The notes under the pieces: model-generated | Seen by the model: only the letters and a program-made list of their open reading frames with translations | Told to the model about the DNA's origin: nothing | Database searches by the model: none | Source of the DNA: JALOAT01 sp041677345 | GTDB taxonomy: Bacteria; Pseudomonadota; Gammaproteobacteria; Thiohalomonadales; Thiohalomonadaceae | DNA length: 8,128 nucleotides | Reading direction: 5' to 3' | Assembly: GCA_041677345.1 (NCBI GenBank) | Contig: JBAYQE010000111.1 | Location: 1 to 8,128, forward strand | Shown: one piece after another, positions 5,765 through 8,128 of the stretch | How positions within the stretch are numbered: the first letter of the stretch is position 1 | Layout of the letters: each line of letters starts with the position of its first letter | Translations under genes and position numbers: made by a program

Positions 5765-7390
5765 ATGAACGATCACACTAACGCCATTCAGGGGCTTTCT
5801 ATCCGCTCCAAGGTGAGCATTGCGCTTGCCGCAGGCTTCGTCCTGATCCTGATCTCCTCTCAGGTATTCGTCGCTTTCAGCGAACGCAAGCTCATCGAGC
5901 ATGTGATCGCCCAGCAGACGCTGGATACCGCCGATTCGTACTTTGACAGTTTCAACATCCTCATGCTCACCGGCACCATGGACAACCGTGCTGCCCTGCG
6001 CCAGAAGATCCTGGAGCGCCCCGGTATCCTCGACGCCCGCCTGTTAAGGCACGAATCCATCTCCCAGACCTATGGCCCCGGCTTGCCCGAGGAGGCGCCT
6101 GTCGACGAGCTGGACCGGCGCGGCCTTGCCGGCGAGAAGATCCTGCGCATCGATGAGACCGAGCAGGGCCGTGTGCTGACCGTGGTGGAGCCGGTCCGTG
6201 CCAGCGAGAACTATCGCGGCACCAACTGCCTGACCTGTCATCAGGTGCCTGCCGGCAGCGTAGTGGGCGCGGTGCGCATCAGCTTCTCGCTCCAGGACCT
6301 GGACAAGCAAATCAATCGTGACCTGCTCGCTTCCGGCGGCATCCAGCTGGGTCTTTTCGTGGCAGGCTTCCTGGTGTTGTTCACCCTGCTCCAGCGCATG
6401 GTCATCGGGCCCATCAATCGGGTACGTAACACCATGGAGGACATCGAGCGTGATTCCGATCTGAGCCGTCACATCGAGGTGACCTCGCGCGACGAAGTGG
6501 GGCGCATGGCGGAGGCCTTCAACCGCATGGTCGCCAAGTTCCGGGAGAGCCTGTCCCATGTGAGCGAGGCGACCCAGCGACTGGCCGGCTCCGCCGGTCG
6601 GGTATCCGAGGTGTCCCACGCCACGGTGCAGGCGGTGCTGGAACAGCAGCGCGAGACCGACCAGGTCGCCACGGCCATGAACGAAATGACCAGCACCGTG
6701 CAGGAAGTGGCCAGGAACGCCACGCGCACGGCGGACGCGTCCCAGGGTGCCAACAACGAGGCGCGCAAAGGTGCGCTGGTCGCCACCGAGGCCTTGGGCG
6801 GCATTGAGGTGCTGATGCAGCAGATCCAGAGCGCCGCCGACGCGGTGCACGAGCTGGACGAGAAGAGCGAAGGTATCAATACCGTACTCGAGGTGATCCG
6901 CAGCATTGCCGAGCAGACCAACCTGTTGGCCCTCAACGCTGCCATCGAGGCCGCGCGCGCGGGTGAGCAGGGGCGTGGTTTTGCTGTGGTGGCCGACGAG
7001 GTGCGTAGTCTGGCGAACCGTTCTCATGGTGCCACCGAGGAGATCCGCCAACTCATCGACCAACTCCACACTGGCGTACGTGATGCGGTGCGCGCCATGG
7101 GCTTGGCCGAGGCCAAGGCGAAGGAGGGGTCGGACATGGTGGAGCACAGCGCGGAGGCGCTGGGTGCGATCGCCGGCGAGGTCAGCACCATCAGCGACAT
7201 GAATGCCCAGATCGCCACGGCCGCCGAGGAGCAGAGTGCGGTCGCCGAGGAGATCAACCGCAACGTGACCAATATCAGCCAGCTGGCGGACCAAACCTCC
7301 GAGGGCGCCAGGCAGACCTCCCGGGTGAGCGAGGAACTGGTCGGGTTGGCGGAGCAACTACAGGCCGCTGTGAGCCGGTTCCGCGTCTGA
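5765..7390 (+). CDS. Methyl-accepting chemotaxis protein with periplasmic c-type haem sensor domain
   Basis: A 541-residue chemoreceptor of the inner membrane. TM1 is at about 17-38, a periplasmic domain at 39-190, TM2 at about 193-214, a HAMP domain at 215-265 and the cytoplasmic signalling domain to the end. The conserved hairpin tip that contacts CheA/CheW is intact (EQTNLLALNAAIEAARAGEQ from residue 383). The periplasmic domain contains C155-L-T-C158-H159, a haem c attachment motif, just before VPAGSVVGAVRISFSL. This is the layout of the known Geobacter haem-PAS chemoreceptors, so sensing of redox state or a gas ligand is likely. Met67 or Met72 are possible second axial ligands (inference). 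There is no C-terminal NWETF-type CheR tether. I prefer the ATG at 5765 with AGG nine bases upstream; an in-frame TTG at 5729 would add 12 residues. No che genes are nearby. Confidence 0.93.
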   Translation: MNDHTNAIQGLSIRSKVSIALAAGFVLILISSQVFVAFSERKLIEHVIAQQTLDTADSYFDSFNILMLTGTMDNRAALRQKILERPGILDARLLRHESISQTYGPGLPEEAPVDELDRRGLAGEKILRIDETEQGRVLTVVEPVRASENYRGTNCLTCHQVPAGSVVGAVRISFSLQDLDKQINRDLLASGGIQLGLFVAGFLVLFTLLQRMVIGPINRVRNTMEDIERDSDLSRHIEVTSRDEVGRMAEAFNRMVAKFRESLSHVSEATQRLAGSAGRVSEVSHATVQAVLEQQRETDQVATAMNEMTSTVQEVARNATRTADASQGANNEARKGALVATEALGGIEVLMQQIQSAADAVHELDEKSEGINTVLEVIRSIAEQTNLLALNAAIEAARAGEQGRGFAVVADEVRSLANRSHGATEEIRQLIDQLHTGVRDAVRAMGLAEAKAKEGSDMVEHSAEALGAIAGEVSTISDMNAQIATAAEEQSAVAEEINRNVTNISQLADQTSEGARQTSRVSEELVGLAEQLQAAVSRFRV

Positions 7391-7392
7391 AT

Positions 7393-7409
7393 GGCCCCCG
7401 GCCGGGGCC
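7393..7409 (+). terminator. GC hairpin immediately after the chemoreceptor stop codon
   Basis: GGCCCC-CGGCC-GGGGCC forms a 6-bp GC-only stem two bases after the stop codon. No T-tract follows, so termination is uncertain; it may protect the 3' end of the mRNA. Confidence 0.35.
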
Positions 7410-7498
7410 TGCGATGGACACGCGAGGCAGGCTGGGGCGTCGACAACCTCGGGCGAAGCGTTCCTGGGCCCCTGCCGCCTGTCCTGGCCAGCCAGACA

Positions 7499-7518
7499 CC
7501 CCTGCAGCCTTGCAGGGG
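7499..7518 (+). terminator. Perfect 8-bp hairpin, possible terminator of the chemoreceptor transcript
   Basis: CCCCTGCA, loop GCCT, TGCAGGGG is a perfect stem-loop 108 bases after the chemoreceptor stop codon. There is no downstream T-run, so it is at best a weak or non-canonical intrinsic terminator. Confidence 0.4.
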
Positions 7519-7599
7519 CGATGATGCTATTCCTGTGGCACCTTCTGCCCATCCATGTCACATTTCCGCTGGTTGCGAAGCGGGATAATCGCGCCCCCC

Positions 7600-7617
7600 C
7601 GTTAGACACGTTAGACA
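7600..7617. repeat. Two tandem 9-bp repeats upstream of the efflux promoter
   Basis: CGTTAGACA occurs twice head to tail, with CG beginning a third unit. The pair ends three bases before the predicted -35. A nine-base period is close to one helical turn, so it could be a binding site for a direct-repeat activator or repressor, or a remnant of a mobile element end. Confidence 0.55.
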
Positions 7618-7620
7618 CGC

Positions 7621-7649
7621 TTGAAATGTTCTGGCCTGACCCCATTAAT
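7621..7649 (+). promoter_or_regulatory. Sigma-70 type promoter of the efflux adaptor gene
   Basis: TTGAAA (five of six) and ATTAAT (four of six) are separated by 17 bases. The expected start point, about 7656, falls on the first base of the following palindrome. TATATT at 7656-7661 is an alternative -10 but has a worse -35. Inferred from motif and position. Confidence 0.4.
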
Positions 7650-7655
7650 ATGCGC

Positions 7656-7677
7656 TATATTAGCGAAAGCTAATATA
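7656..7677. promoter_or_regulatory. Operator-like AT-rich palindrome in the efflux promoter
   Basis: TATATTAGC-GAAA-GCTAATATA is a perfect 9-bp inverted repeat around GAAA. It would cover roughly +1 to +22 of the predicted transcript and lies 32 bases before the start codon. Perfect AT-rich palindromes of this size are typical of winged-helix repressors (ArsR or MarR family) and TetR-type repressors that control efflux operons. As RNA the same bases form a stem capped by a stable GAAA tetraloop. No regulator gene is visible within the window. Confidence 0.5.
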
Positions 7678-7694
7678 TATTTCCTTTCGGTTAC

Positions 7695-7700
7695 AGGGGG
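7695..7700 (+). promoter_or_regulatory. Ribosome binding site of the efflux adaptor
   Basis: AGGGGG lies nine bases before the ATG at 7710. In-frame ATGs at 7716 and 7719 are farther away (15 and 18 bases), so 7710 is preferred. Confidence 0.6.
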
Positions 7701-7709
7701 TTTACCAAC

Positions 7710-8128
7710 ATGCACATGATGCGTGCATTCGCGGCCGCCGTGCTGCTGGCAATCGGGACGCTGGCCCAGGGCCAAGAAGGCGGACTGCCGTTCGAAGTGG
7801 AGGCTGTGGCACTCGGTACCGTGGTGCAGGAACATGAGTTCGATGCACTGGTCGAGGCTGTGAACCAGTCCACCGTATCGGCCCAGACCTCCGGTCGTGT
7901 GGTCGAAATCAACGTGGATGTGGACGACTTCGTCGAGCAGGGTACGGTAATCCTGCGCATGCGCAGTGCCGAGCAGCGCGCCGGCGTGGCCGCCGCCGAG
8001 GCCCACGCCCGCGAGGCCCAGGCGGAGTTCGACCGGGTCAGTGACTTGGTGCAGAGGCAGCTCGTGGCCAAGGCCACCTACGACAAGGCCGAGGCCGCCC
8101 TCAAGGCCGCCAAGGCGGCGCTTGCCCA
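7710..8128 (+). CDS. RND efflux periplasmic adaptor (membrane fusion protein), N-terminal part
   Basis: The first 139 codons of a periplasmic adaptor, cut by the right edge of the window. Such proteins link an inner-membrane RND pump to an outer-membrane channel. Visible features: an N-terminal signal peptide (MHMMR, then hydrophobic AFAAAVLLAIGTLA, likely cleaved after about residue 21, AQG), with no lipobox cysteine. A biotinyl-lipoyl-like half-motif follows (QSTVSAQTSGRVVEINVDVD, then DFVEQGTVILRM), where the SGRV turn and the V-x-x-G-x-x-L pattern are typical of the family. An alanine-rich alpha-hairpin comes next (SAEQRAGVAAAEAHAREAQ, then LVQRQLVAKATYDKAEAALK). Whether the pump exports drugs, metals or something else cannot be told from this part. 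An RND pump gene is expected downstream. The operator at 7656-7677 suggests inducible control. Confidence 0.88.
   Translation, partial: MHMMRAFAAAVLLAIGTLAQGQEGGLPFEVEAVALGTVVQEHEFDALVEAVNQSTVSAQTSGRVVEINVDVDDFVEQGTVILRMRSAEQRAGVAAAEAHAREAQAEFDRVSDLVQRQLVAKATYDKAEAALKAAKAALA

Larger units (their letters stand above)
7391..7709. other. 319-bp intergenic region between chemoreceptor and efflux adaptor
   Basis: No convincing gene is seen here. The left half is GC-rich and holds the two hairpins at 7393-7409 and 7499-7518. After a run of seven C (7594-7600) the composition changes sharply to AT-rich. The right part holds a tandem repeat, a promoter, a palindrome and the ribosome binding site of the next gene. 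The short open frame just after the chemoreceptor stop has no ribosome binding site and no recognisable protein. Confidence 0.6.

Noticed and set aside
6044..7357. Open frame of 437 codons on the minus strand, opposite the chemoreceptor
   Set aside because: It is antisense to a well-conserved chemoreceptor signalling domain; rich in His, Leu and Gly as expected from reverse reading of that sequence.
7536..7548. TGGCAC resembling a sigma-54 -24 element
   Set aside because: The GC of the -12 element is two bases too close; sigma-54 spacing is strict, and TTGC is absent.
7391..7588. Open frame of 65 codons just after the chemoreceptor
   Set aside because: No ribosome binding site, it spans both GC hairpins, and the protein is low in recognisable features.

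Overview
The window looks like chromosomal DNA from a high-GC, motile proteobacterium. It is most likely a gammaproteobacterium: the first 52 residues of the partial gene at the left edge are nearly those of gammaproteobacterial EttA, and promoter elements of the FliA (sigma-28) and CRP/Vfr types can be read directly. The species cannot be fixed from the sequence. A periplasmic c-type haem sensor suggests respiratory or redox-dependent life, which is inference.

Layout from left to right. (1) 1-158, minus strand: the start of ettA, an ABC-F translation factor, cut by the window edge. (2) 159-328: a divergent promoter region with an extended -10 for ettA, and for the rightward gene a perfect GCCGATAA element plus two near-consensus CRP cores. 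(3) 329-3700, plus: a soluble histidine kinase with seven PAS domains and a HisKA/HATPase core. PAS 4-5 and PAS 6-7 look like a tandem duplication. (4) 3868-5571, plus: a response regulator with receiver, two PAS domains and a C-terminal GGDEF domain that has lost its signature (ERDQF) and stops where an EAL domain normally begins. (5) 5572-5764: a regulatory region with a 19-bp palindrome, a strong FliA-type promoter and a perfect CRP core. (6) 5765-7390, plus: a methyl-accepting chemotaxis protein whose periplasmic domain carries a CxxCH haem c motif. (7) 7391-7709: a 319-bp gap with two GC hairpins, a 9-bp tandem repeat, a promoter and a perfect AT-rich operator-like palindrome. (8) 7710-8128, plus: the start of an RND-efflux periplasmic adaptor, cut by the window edge.

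How the genes may work together. The kinase and the response regulator are adjacent and co-oriented. Their family types (phytochrome-like HisKA kinase; receiver of the kind usually encoded beside it) often pair, so phosphotransfer from H915 to D62 is the simplest model. The regulator's output is probably not c-di-GMP synthesis, because its GGDEF site is destroyed. The haem chemoreceptor is a separate transcription unit with a flagellar promoter. The kinase may share part of that control, since both upstream regions combine a CRP-type core with a GCCGA element at the same spacing. The efflux adaptor starts an unrelated unit with its own operator.

The most interesting points are the dead, truncated GGDEF output, the haem chemoreceptor under a FliA-type promoter, the matching CRP/GCCGA layouts, the internal PAS duplication, and the unassigned operator in front of the efflux operon. 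I saw no CRISPR array, tRNA, rRNA or insertion sequence.
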